Positions 1 to 7,795 of a stretch of 42,583 nucleotides of DNA are shown one piece after another. The translations under genes and the position numbers were made by a program. The notes beneath the pieces were generated by a model. That model saw only the letters and a program-made list of their open reading frames with translations, ran no database searches and was not told the origin of the DNA. Positions within the stretch are counted from its first letter, which is position 1. Every line of letters starts with the position of its first letter. Origin of the DNA: an uncultured Ideonella sp. (GTDB lineage Bacteria > Pseudomonadota > Gammaproteobacteria > Burkholderiales > Burkholderiaceae); assembly GCA_946479475.1 (NCBI GenBank), contig CAMLGG010000010.1, positions 1-42,583 on the forward strand, in the 5' to 3' direction.

Positions 1-572
1 GCGTCTGCCTCACCGTGACGGCGCTGCACGGGCAAGACACGGCGGATTTCGACGTGATGCAGCAGAGCCTTTCGCTGACCACGCTGGGCTCGTTCGCGCA
101 GGGCGGGCGACTCAACGTGGAACGCGCGGCGAAGGAGGGCGCCGAGATCGGCGGCCATCCGCTTTCAGGCCACGTCGACGTGACCGGCACGCTGCTGGAG
201 GTCCGCCGCCCCGAGAACAACCACGTGTTGCGCATCGGCCTGCCGCCGCGCTGGATGCGCTACGTCTTCGCCAAGGGCTACATCGCGGTCAACGGCGCCA
301 GCCTCACCGTGGCCGAGGCCGACCGGCAGGCCGGCTGGTTCGAGGTCTGGCTGATCCCCGAGACGCTGCGCATGACGACTTTCGGCGACAAGCGCCCGGG
401 CGACCCGCTCAACATCGAGATCGAGCGTTCCACCCAGGTCTTCGTCGACACGGTGCGTGATGCGCTCGACGAGCGGCTGGGCGCGCTGATGCCGGTGCTG
501 GAGGCGCTGCTTCGCGAGCGGGGCCTGTCCATGGACGAACTGGCCCGGCCCCTGCCGCCTCCCGGCACTTGA
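1..572 (+). CDS. ribE: Riboflavin synthase alpha chain, 3' part (5' end outside window)
   Basis: Riboflavin synthase converts two 6,7-dimethyl-8-ribityllumazine molecules to riboflavin plus a pyrimidine, the last step of the vitamin B2 pathway in the cytoplasm. The reading frame is open from base 3; the first codons read VCLTV, the conserved end of the first lumazine-binding strand, so the true start lies upstream and the GTG at 15 is internal. Further family motifs are FDVMQQSL, LNVERAA, IGGHPLSGHV at the domain boundary, the second-domain copy GASLTV, and IPETLRMTT. The C-terminal tail after DTVRDAL, about 45 residues, is somewhat extended. The gene symbol varies between species (ribC or ribE). 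The identification is secure; the missing part is most of the first of two homologous beta-barrel domains. Confidence 0.93.
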   Translation, partial: VCLTVTALHGQDTADFDVMQQSLSLTTLGSFAQGGRLNVERAAKEGAEIGGHPLSGHVDVTGTLLEVRRPENNHVLRIGLPPRWMRYVFAKGYIAVNGASLTVAEADRQAGWFEVWLIPETLRMTTFGDKRPGDPLNIEIERSTQVFVDTVRDALDERLGALMPVLEALLRERGLSMDELARPLPPPGT

Positions 573-633
573 CGCCGCCGCACGGCCGGGGAAGATCGCA
601 GGCTTTCCGGTTTCACGCAGTGGAGCAGCAAGC

Positions 634-1389
634 ATGAACGCATTGAGGATCATCGGCAGCGGCCCGCACAAGGTGCTCTGCCTGCACGGCTGGTTCGGTT
701 CGTCGGCGGGCTGGGGCCCCTGGGCCGAGGTGCTGGACACCGACCGCTTCACCTGGGCCTTCATGGACTACCGCGGCTACGGCGCGCGCCGGGAGGAGGA
801 GGGCGCCTACACGATGGCCGAGATCTCGGCCGATGCGATCGCCGCCGCCGATGCGCTGGATTGGCCCAGCTTCTCGATGGTCGGGCACTCGATGGGCGCG
901 ATGGCGATGCAGCGGGTGATGCTCGATGCGCCGGGCCGGGTGCGCAAGCTGGTGGCCGTGACGCCCGTGGCCGCCTCCGGCGTGCCTTTCGACGAGCCGA
1001 CCTGGGCCTTCTTCAGCAGCGCCGCGCAAAGCGCCGAGGCCCGGCGCGGCATCATCGACATCACCACCGGCAAGCGCCTGACCTCCACCTGGCTGACCCA
1101 GATGGTGCGGCACTCGGTGGCCACCTCCGTGCCGGAGGCCTTCGGCGCCTACCTCGTCGCCTGGGCGAAGACCGACTTCTCGGCCGAGCTGGGCCGGCCC
1201 GAGCTGCCGCTGCTCGCCCTGGTGGGCGAGCACGATCCGGCGCTCGGCGAGGCGCCCACGCGTGCCACCTACCTGGCGAGTTATCCGAACGCGCAGCTGG
1301 AGGTCATCGCCAACGCCGGCCATTACCCGATGTTCGAGACGCCGCTCGCCCTGGCGGCGAGCATCGAGCGCTTCCTCGCCGCGGATTGA
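634..1389 (+). CDS. Alpha/beta hydrolase
   Basis: A 251-residue single-domain alpha/beta hydrolase without signal peptide, so probably cytoplasmic. The oxyanion-side motif LHGWFGSS (residues 18-25), the nucleophile elbow GHSMG with Ser86, an acid in GEHDP (Asp201) and the histidine in NAGHYP (His230) form a complete catalytic triad. A cap region with Trp/Phe-rich helices lies between about residues 118 and 185. The substrate cannot be told; the family includes esterases, haloperoxidase-like and C-C hydrolases. GGAG at 622-625 precedes the ATG at a suitable distance. It starts 61 bases after riboflavin synthase in the same direction and is followed by a strong intrinsic terminator at 1434-1460, so it may be the last gene of that transcript. 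Confidence 0.85.
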   Translation: MNALRIIGSGPHKVLCLHGWFGSSAGWGPWAEVLDTDRFTWAFMDYRGYGARREEEGAYTMAEISADAIAAADALDWPSFSMVGHSMGAMAMQRVMLDAPGRVRKLVAVTPVAASGVPFDEPTWAFFSSAAQSAEARRGIIDITTGKRLTSTWLTQMVRHSVATSVPEAFGAYLVAWAKTDFSAELGRPELPLLALVGEHDPALGEAPTRATYLASYPNAQLEVIANAGHYPMFETPLALAASIERFLAAD

Positions 1390-1433
1390 GGGTGCGCTGA
1401 ACTCCCCCGTCAGGGGGAAGGACGAATGACGTG

Positions 1434-1460
1434 GGGCCGCCGAAACTGGCGGCCCTTTTT
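1434..1460 (+). terminator. Intrinsic terminator after the hydrolase gene
   Basis: Perfect 8-bp stem GGGCCGCC (1434-1441) and GGCGGCCC (1448-1455) with a six-base loop GAAACT, followed directly by five T (1456-1460). A second small hairpin, CCCCC-GTCA-GGGGG, lies just upstream at about 1404-1417. The terminator argues against an upstream GTG at 1431 as the start of the following ligase gene. Confidence 0.85.
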
Positions 1461-1475
1461 CGTTGCCATCACTCC

Positions 1476-2354
1476 ATGGACCTCGATGTTTCCCGACGCC
1501 GCCTGCTCGCCACCGCCGCGTGCCTGGGAATGGCCCGGCCCCTGCCCGCCCGCACTGCCCAGCCGGGCTCGGAGCCGCCGCCGGCCCTGCTCCTGGCGCG
1601 CGAGGCCCCCGAAGGCGTGGATCCCGGCGGCTACCTGGTCAGCGAGAAGCTCGATGGCGTACGCGCCATCTGGAACGGCGATCGCCTGCGCTTTCGCGGA
1701 GGCGGCACGGTGGCCGCCCCGGCCGGTTTCCTCGCGGGCCTGCCACGAGGCCAGCCCCTGGATGGCGAACTGTGGCTGGCCCGCGATCGCTTCGACGCCT
1801 TGTCGGCCATCGTGCGAAAGGAGCAGCCGCAGGAGCGGGATTGGGCCGAGGTGCAGTACCGTGTGTTCGAGTTGCCGCAGGCCGATGGCAGCTTCGCCGA
1901 TCGCGTGTCTCGCCTGCAGGCGCTGGCCGCGGCATCCGCCCGAAGGAGCTGGCAGCCTGTCGAGCAGGCGGCGCTCGCGAACGAGCGGGCGCTGCGCGAG
2001 CGCCTGGCCGAGGTCGTGGCGGGCCGCGGCGAGGGCCTGATGCTGCATCGCGCCGACGCGCCCTACCGCACCGGCCGCAGCGATGTGCTGCTCAAGCTGA
2101 AGCCGGTGCGCGATGCCGAGGCGGTCGTCGTCGGCCACACCCCCGGGCGGGGGCGCTTCGCCGGCCAACTGGGCGCGCTCGAGGTGCGAGACGATGCAGG
2201 TCGCGTCTTCCTCGTCGGCAGCGGCCTGACCGAAGCCCAGCGCAAGAGCCCACCGCCGCTGGGCAGCGTGGTGACCTACAGCTGGCGCGGCGAGACGGCC
2301 ACGGGCCTGCCGCGGTTTCCGACGCTGCTGCGGCTGCGCGCGCCGGGTTGGTAA
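1476..2354 (+). CDS. Exported ATP-dependent DNA ligase (LigE/LigB-like)
   Basis: This 292-residue protein looks like a minimal ATP-dependent DNA ligase (adenylation domain plus OB fold), which seals nicks using ATP, unlike the NAD-dependent housekeeping ligase. Motif I is EKLDGVRA with the adenylated lysine at Lys58; later motifs are VFELP, EGLMLHR (motif IV) and LLKLKP (motif V), followed by an OB-fold-like C-terminus ending in a GLPRFPT segment. The ATG at 1476 was chosen because earlier starts lie inside the terminator. The N-terminus reads SRRRLLATAACLGMA, a twin-arginine (Tat) style signal with an alanine-rich core and an ARTAQ cleavage-like site, so export to the periplasm is likely. 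Small exported ligases are known in proteobacteria and have been linked to extracellular DNA or competence; that role is inferred here. Confidence 0.82.
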   Translation: MDLDVSRRRLLATAACLGMARPLPARTAQPGSEPPPALLLAREAPEGVDPGGYLVSEKLDGVRAIWNGDRLRFRGGGTVAAPAGFLAGLPRGQPLDGELWLARDRFDALSAIVRKEQPQERDWAEVQYRVFELPQADGSFADRVSRLQALAAASARRSWQPVEQAALANERALRERLAEVVAGRGEGLMLHRADAPYRTGRSDVLLKLKPVRDAEAVVVGHTPGRGRFAGQLGALEVRDDAGRVFLVGSGLTEAQRKSPPPLGSVVTYSWRGETATGLPRFPTLLRLRAPGW

Positions 2355-2378
2355 GGCGCAGAGGCGACACTACGCACC

Positions 2379-3812
2379 ATGGCAGACCTCAGCTTCTTCT
2401 GGCACGACTACGAGACCTTCGGCCGCGTGCCTCGGCGCGACCGGCCGGCGCAGTTCGCCGGCGTGCGCACCGACGCCGAGCTCAACGAGATCGATGCAGC
2501 GGTGATGCGCTACTGCAAGCCCACGCCGGATTACCTGCCCGACCCCGAGAGCTGCCTGCTCACCGGCATCCTGCCCCAGCAGTGCCTGGCCGAGGGGCTG
2601 CCCGAGCCCGAGTTCGCCGCGATGATCGAGGGCCAGCTCGCTCGCCCGGGCACGGTGGGCGTCGGCTACAACACCATCCGCTTCGACGACGAGGTGACGC
2701 GACACCTCCTGTGGCGCAACCTGATGGACCCGTACGCCCGCGAGTACAAGAACGAATGCGGCCGCTGGGACCTGCTCGACACGGTGCGCTGCATGTATGC
2801 CTTGCGGCCCGAGGGCATCGAGTGGCCGAAGCATGAAGACGGCCGCCCCTCGTTCAAGCTGGAGCACCTCACCGCCGCGAACGGCCTTTCGCACGAGGCC
2901 GCGCACGATGCGCTTTCCGACGTGCGGGCCACGATCGCGCTGGCCCGGCTGGTGCGCCGCTCGCAGCCGCGCCTGTGGGATTTCTGCCTCAGGCTGCGCA
3001 GCAAGCAGGCGGTGTGGGCCGAGATCGGAGTGGGCCGGCCTTTCCTGCATGTCTCCGGCATGTACTCGCCGGAGCGGGGGTGCATCGCCGTCGTATGGCC
3101 GCTCGCGCCGCACCCGACGAACAAGAACGAGCTCATCGTCTGGGACCTGTCCGAGGATCCGGCCGAGCTGTTCGGCCTGAACGCCGCGGCCATCCGCGAG
3201 CGCCTGTTCACCCGCACGGACGACCTGCCCGAGGGCATGAAACGGCTGCCGCTGAAGAGCATCCACGTCAACAAGTCGCCGGTGGTTGTGGGCTCGCTCA
3301 AGACGCTTTCGCCCGCCATGGCCGAGCGCTGGGCCATCGACCTCGGCGTGGTCGACCGGCATGCCCAGGCCTGCGCGCAGCAGGGCGCGGGCATGGCCGG
3401 CATCTGGCCCGATGTCTTCGCCCGCCCGGCGCCCGAGCAGGCCTTCGACGTCGACGAGGATCTCTACGGCGGCTTCGTCGGCCCGACCGACCGCCAGCGC
3501 CTGGATCGCCTGCGCCAGCTGCCGGCCGATGACCCGGCCTGGGGCCGAGCCAGCTTCGACGACCGCCGGCTCGAGGAGCTGGTGTTCCGCTACCGCGGCC
3601 GCCACCACCCCGAGACGCTGAACGACGCCGAGCAGGAGCGCTGGGCACAGCACTGTGCCGCGCGCCTGCACGATGGCGCCGGCGGGGCGCTCACGCTGTC
3701 CGCCTTCTTCGACCGGCTGGACACGCTCGCCGAGACGGCCGACGAGCGAGGCCAGGGCATCCTCGGCGCGCTGTACGACTACGCCGAGCAGATCGCTCCT
3801 GCTCACGTGTGA
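2379..3812 (+). CDS. sbcB: Exodeoxyribonuclease I
   Basis: Exonuclease I degrades single-stranded DNA 3' to 5' and takes part in mismatch repair and recombination end-processing. The 477-residue length matches the E. coli enzyme. The first DEDD acidic pair is in FFWHDYETFG (Asp10, Glu12); further acidic residues lie in YNTIRFDDE, and the DEDDh histidine-aspartate segment reads HDALSDVRATI. The remainder corresponds to the SH3-like and helical domains that wrap single-stranded DNA. It begins 24 bases after the ligase stop codon in the same direction, so the two DNA-metabolism genes could be co-transcribed. No signal peptide; cytoplasmic. Confidence 0.95.
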   Translation: MADLSFFWHDYETFGRVPRRDRPAQFAGVRTDAELNEIDAAVMRYCKPTPDYLPDPESCLLTGILPQQCLAEGLPEPEFAAMIEGQLARPGTVGVGYNTIRFDDEVTRHLLWRNLMDPYAREYKNECGRWDLLDTVRCMYALRPEGIEWPKHEDGRPSFKLEHLTAANGLSHEAAHDALSDVRATIALARLVRRSQPRLWDFCLRLRSKQAVWAEIGVGRPFLHVSGMYSPERGCIAVVWPLAPHPTNKNELIVWDLSEDPAELFGLNAAAIRERLFTRTDDLPEGMKRLPLKSIHVNKSPVVVGSLKTLSPAMAERWAIDLGVVDRHAQACAQQGAGMAGIWPDVFARPAPEQAFDVDEDLYGGFVGPTDRQRLDRLRQLPADDPAWGRASFDDRRLEELVFRYRGRHHPETLNDAEQERWAQHCAARLHDGAGGALTLSAFFDRLDTLAETADERGQGILGALYDYAEQIAPAHV

Positions 3813-3915
3813 TGCGCCGGTGCGTCGCTGACGCTTGTTGACGTTCCTGGGGGTGCCTTCCGCGACGCGCCTGGTCTAGGCTGCGCGCTCCATCCACCCC
3901 CCTCCAGGAGTCAGC

Positions 3916-5010
3916 GTGTCCATCTCGTCATTCGCTCCCTTCCGCTTGCCGGGCCGGTGGTTCGCCGCTGTCGCATTCGCCGCCGCCTTCGGCGCCAGCG
4001 CGCAGACCGTGCCGCTCTCGCACGTCGCCCACGACTACGCCTATCGTTCCCCGGCCGGCCTGACGGCGCCGCAGGCCAGCGTCGCCGCCAGCCATGAAGT
4101 CCGCATCGAAGGCGCCGACTGGCTGCGCCTGCAGTTCGATCCCCTGCAACTGCCCGAGGGCGCCGTGCTGCGCATGACCTCGCTGCAGGACGGTGCCCGG
4201 CAGCACCTCGATGCCACCCGGCTCGCCCAGTGGCAGTACACCTCGGCCTACTTCAACGGCCCGGCGGTGCGCGTCGAGCTGCTGGCCGGCGCCGGCGGCC
4301 AGGCCGGCGCCTTCGGCATCACCAAGGTGTATGCCGGCGCACCGGGCGAGCAGCCCGAGAGCCAGTGCGGCCCGACGGACGACCGCGTCTCGTCCAGCGC
4401 GGTCGACCGCGCCCGCCTGCTCAACATCGGTTGCACCGCCAACCTGATGAAGCAGGGCTGCTTCATCACCGCCGGCCACTGCCTTTCGAGCCAGGGCCTG
4501 GTCAACGTGGTCGAGTTCAACGTGCCCAAGTCCAACGCCAACGGCAGCCTGAACCATCCGGCGCCCAAGGACCAGTACGCGCCCGACGTGGCCACCCGCA
4601 AGTTCACCGACGGCGGCATCGGCAACGACTGGGGCGTCTTCGTCGTCTTCCCGAACAGCGAGACCGGCCTGATGCCGCTCGAGGCGCAGGGCCACGGGCT
4701 GGCGCTGTCGAAGACCGTGCCCGCCGTGGGCGACAAGGTGAAGATCACCGGCTACGGGGTGGACGACGGTGTCGACAACCAGACGCAGCAGGTCTCCAAG
4801 GGCCCCATCGCCTCGGTCGACACCGCCAACACGATCCTGCGCTACCAGGCGGACACCGAAGGCGGCAACAGCGGCTCGGCGGTGCTCTCCGGCGCCCGGG
4901 TGGTGGCCATCCACACCCACGCCGGCTGCACCAACGGCGGCGGCGCCAACCAGGGCACGCTGTTCACCCACGCCGGCTTCAAGGCGGCCTACAAGGCACT
5001 GTGCAAATAG
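3916..5010 (+). CDS. Secreted trypsin-like serine protease
   Basis: A 364-residue extracellular or periplasmic protease of the chymotrypsin fold. The GTG start follows a good AGGAG site (in CCAGGAGTCAGC). Residues 1-29 are a Sec signal peptide ending ASA before Gln30. Residues about 35-140 are a beta-rich prodomain-like region without a motif I recognise. The catalytic triad is complete: His188 in TAGHC, Asp238 in GNDWG and Ser319 in GGNSGSA. Cysteines near 151, 173, 182, 189, 338 and 363 could form disulfides. There is no C-terminal anchoring or pre-peptidase domain. It stands alone, with no inhibitor or secretion gene beside it. The substrate is unknown. Confidence 0.87.
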   Translation: MSISSFAPFRLPGRWFAAVAFAAAFGASAQTVPLSHVAHDYAYRSPAGLTAPQASVAASHEVRIEGADWLRLQFDPLQLPEGAVLRMTSLQDGARQHLDATRLAQWQYTSAYFNGPAVRVELLAGAGGQAGAFGITKVYAGAPGEQPESQCGPTDDRVSSSAVDRARLLNIGCTANLMKQGCFITAGHCLSSQGLVNVVEFNVPKSNANGSLNHPAPKDQYAPDVATRKFTDGGIGNDWGVFVVFPNSETGLMPLEAQGHGLALSKTVPAVGDKVKITGYGVDDGVDNQTQQVSKGPIASVDTANTILRYQADTEGGNSGSAVLSGARVVAIHTHAGCTNGGGANQGTLFTHAGFKAAYKALCK

Positions 5011-5064
5011 GCCCTCTCGTCCCCTCCCGGGGGCGGCGCCTGGGCATGGTGCAGGGGATTTCCC

Positions 5065-5094
5065 TTGGCGTGCCCGGGCCGTGCGGGGTATGGT
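5065..5094 (+). promoter_or_regulatory. Putative sigma-70 promoter of the phasin-like gene
   Basis: TTGGCG (5065-5070) and TATGGT (5089-5094) are separated by 18 bases and lie 26 bases before the GAG-GAG ribosome-binding site of the gene starting at 5120. The match is moderate, and the call rests on spacing and position only. Confidence 0.4.
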
Positions 5095-5119
5095 GGCGCC
5101 TCAACCCGAGGAGACGCCC

Positions 5120-5845
5120 ATGCTCAAGTCCGGCATCGACCAGGATGCGCTGATCGAGATGTTCGCCAGCGCCAGCGCCAGGCAGACGGCGCAGTTGCGC
5201 GAGGCGGTGAGCCAGGCCACCTTGAAGGCCCTGCAGGGCCGCGAGATGAGCCTGAAGAACATCAAGCAGGTCATCAAGGCGGTGACCGAGGCGACCAGCG
5301 CGGGCGCATTGCAGAACGTGACGCCCAGCGTCGATGTCGAGGCCATGCTCAACGGCGCCCTCGCCGGCATGGACGACGCGCTGCTCAAGGCCGTCGAGGC
5401 CAACCGCGTGGCCCTGGAGCGCCTGGTCGATCAGGGCGTCGACCTGCAGGAAAAGCAGCTGAAGAAGGCGCTCGGCGACCTCGAGAAGCTCGAGGACACG
5501 ATGTTCGACACCATCCGCAAGGCCACGGGCGGTGCCGATCTTTCCAAGCTCGCCGGGCCCTGGGGCGACGTGCTGGGCAAGTTCGAGCAGGCCGGCACCC
5601 TGACCGGTGCACAGGCCACCGCCACGCTGGAGAACCTCACCGGCCAGATGCAGACGGCGGTGCGCGAGACCCGGGCGGCCAGCCTCAAGGCGGCGCAGAC
5701 GCTCGCGCAGAGCTACGCCGCCCTCGTCAGCGGCGTGCTGATGGGCATGTCCGACGCGCTTCGGCAAGGCGGCAGCGAGGAGGCGCCGGCGTCCAGGCCT
5801 TCGGGCCGGCCGGCCGGCAAGTCCGCACGCAGGTCCGCCGCCTAG
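5120..5845 (+). CDS. Phasin-like helical protein (unknown function)
   Basis: A 241-residue protein, almost entirely amphipathic helix by composition (rich in Ala, Leu, Lys, Glu, Gln), with no signal peptide or membrane segment. The C-terminal tail from about residue 222 is low-complexity and basic (repeated Ser, Arg, Gly, Pro, Lys), as in proteins that bind polymers or nucleic acid. This resembles phasins, which coat polyhydroxyalkanoate granules, and a PHB depolymerase lies elsewhere in the window (22707-24020), but no phasin signature is certain. The ATG at 5120 is preceded by GAGGAG (5108-5113) at ideal spacing. The stop codon lies in the first unit of a 10-bp tandem repeat. A betaproteobacterial family of unknown function is equally possible. 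Confidence 0.7.
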   Translation: MLKSGIDQDALIEMFASASARQTAQLREAVSQATLKALQGREMSLKNIKQVIKAVTEATSAGALQNVTPSVDVEAMLNGALAGMDDALLKAVEANRVALERLVDQGVDLQEKQLKKALGDLEKLEDTMFDTIRKATGGADLSKLAGPWGDVLGKFEQAGTLTGAQATATLENLTGQMQTAVRETRAASLKAAQTLAQSYAALVSGVLMGMSDALRQGGSEEAPASRPSGRPAGKSARRSAA

Positions 5846-5880
5846 ACCCGCCTAGACCCGCCTAGACCCGCTTAGACCCG
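5841..5880 (+). repeat. Four tandem 10-bp units at a gene end
   Basis: CCTAGACCCG is repeated three times exactly (5841-5870) and once with a single change (CTTAGACCCG, 5871-5880). The first unit supplies the TAG stop of the phasin-like gene. Because the unit is 10 bases, the successive TAG triplets at 5843, 5853, 5863 and 5873 fall in all three forward frames. Confidence 0.95.
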
Positions 5881-5909
5881 CTCCTCCACGCGCCCCGGCG
5901 CGGCAGGCT

Positions 5910-5937
5910 CGCAGCCGGCCTACACTGGCCGGCTGCG
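5910..5937 (+). other. Strong hairpin between the phasin-like and ketosynthase genes
   Basis: An 11-bp perfect inverted repeat (CGCAGCCGGCC at 5910-5920 and its complement at 5927-5937) with loop TACACT. No T-tract follows on either strand, so it is not a classical terminator. It may end or protect the upstream message. Confidence 0.6.
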
Positions 5938-5978
5938 CCATTTCATCGGCCCGCCTTCCACCGAGCCCTTCCATCGCC

Positions 5979-7096
<1,118 letters not shown>

Positions 7097-7100
<4 letters not shown>

Positions 7101-7792
7101 AGGTGGGCCAGGTGCAGCAGAAGCAGTTTTCCGGCCTCGTCCTCGCCGCCATCCTGGCGATGTCCGGCAGCGCAGGCCACGCCCAGTCGGGTGGCAAGAC
7201 CCTGGGCGGCAGCGCCCCGCAAGGCAAGCTGATGACGCGCGACGAGCTTCGCGTGTGCATGAAGGAGCGGCAGTCCCAGCAGGAGCGCGCCGCCGCCATC
7301 GAGAAGCGACGCGCCGAGGTGGCCACCGAGGTCGAGGCGGTCAACCGCCAGAAGGCCGACGTGCAGGCCGAGCGCGATGCCTACAACGCCAGGCTGGCGC
7401 AGGGGCTGGCGTTCAACGAGCGCGTCAAGGCCCACGCCGAGAGGGTGTCGATCTTCAACCAGCGGGTGAAGGATTTCCAGGACAAGCCGCCCAAGGATGC
7501 GGAGTACGTCCGTGGCCAGCTCGAGGCCGAAGGCGAGGCGGTGTCCCAGGCGGACGCCGCCCTCAAGGCCGAGGCGCCGCAGTGGACGGCCGCCGCGATG
7601 GAGCCGGCCCGCACGGCTTTGAACGAGCACATCCAGGCCCAGCAGGCCGCGGCCGCCGCCGCCGCCGAGCACAAACGCCAGCTCAACGACGACATCACCG
7701 CCTACGACCAGGCGCTGGCGGGGTGGACGCTGCGCTGCGGCAACCGGCCCTACCGCGAGGAAGACGAGAAGGCGGTCCGCGCCGGCAAGTAG
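7097..7792 (+). CDS. Periplasmic coiled-coil protein with two conserved cysteines (paralogue A)
   Basis: About 231 residues with no recognised domain. The start was set at the GTG overlapping the previous stop codon (GTGA); later in-frame GTGs at 7103 and 7112 are alternatives. Residues 1-29 form a signal peptide ending GHA before Gln. A linker (GGKTLGG) leads to KLMTRDELRVCMKERQ with Cys54, then a long charged Glu/Arg/Ala/Gln heptad-rich region (about 57-205), then LRCGNRPYREEDEKA with Cys214 and an AGK C-terminus. The gene at 12251-12952 encodes a clear paralogue with both ends conserved. The two cysteines could join the ends of a helical hairpin by a disulfide; that is inference. Its 3' end meets a - strand gene with a 3-base gap. 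Confidence 0.8.
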
Positions 7793-7795
7793 GCG

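Noticed and set aside
1431..1475. GTG at 1431 as ligase start
   Set aside because: It lies at the foot of an intrinsic terminator and adds no signal-like sequence; the ATG at 1476 opens directly into the Tat-like signal.
3838..3882. Promoter TTGACG with TAGGCT before the serine protease
   Set aside because: The two boxes are 33 bases apart, far from the required 16-19.
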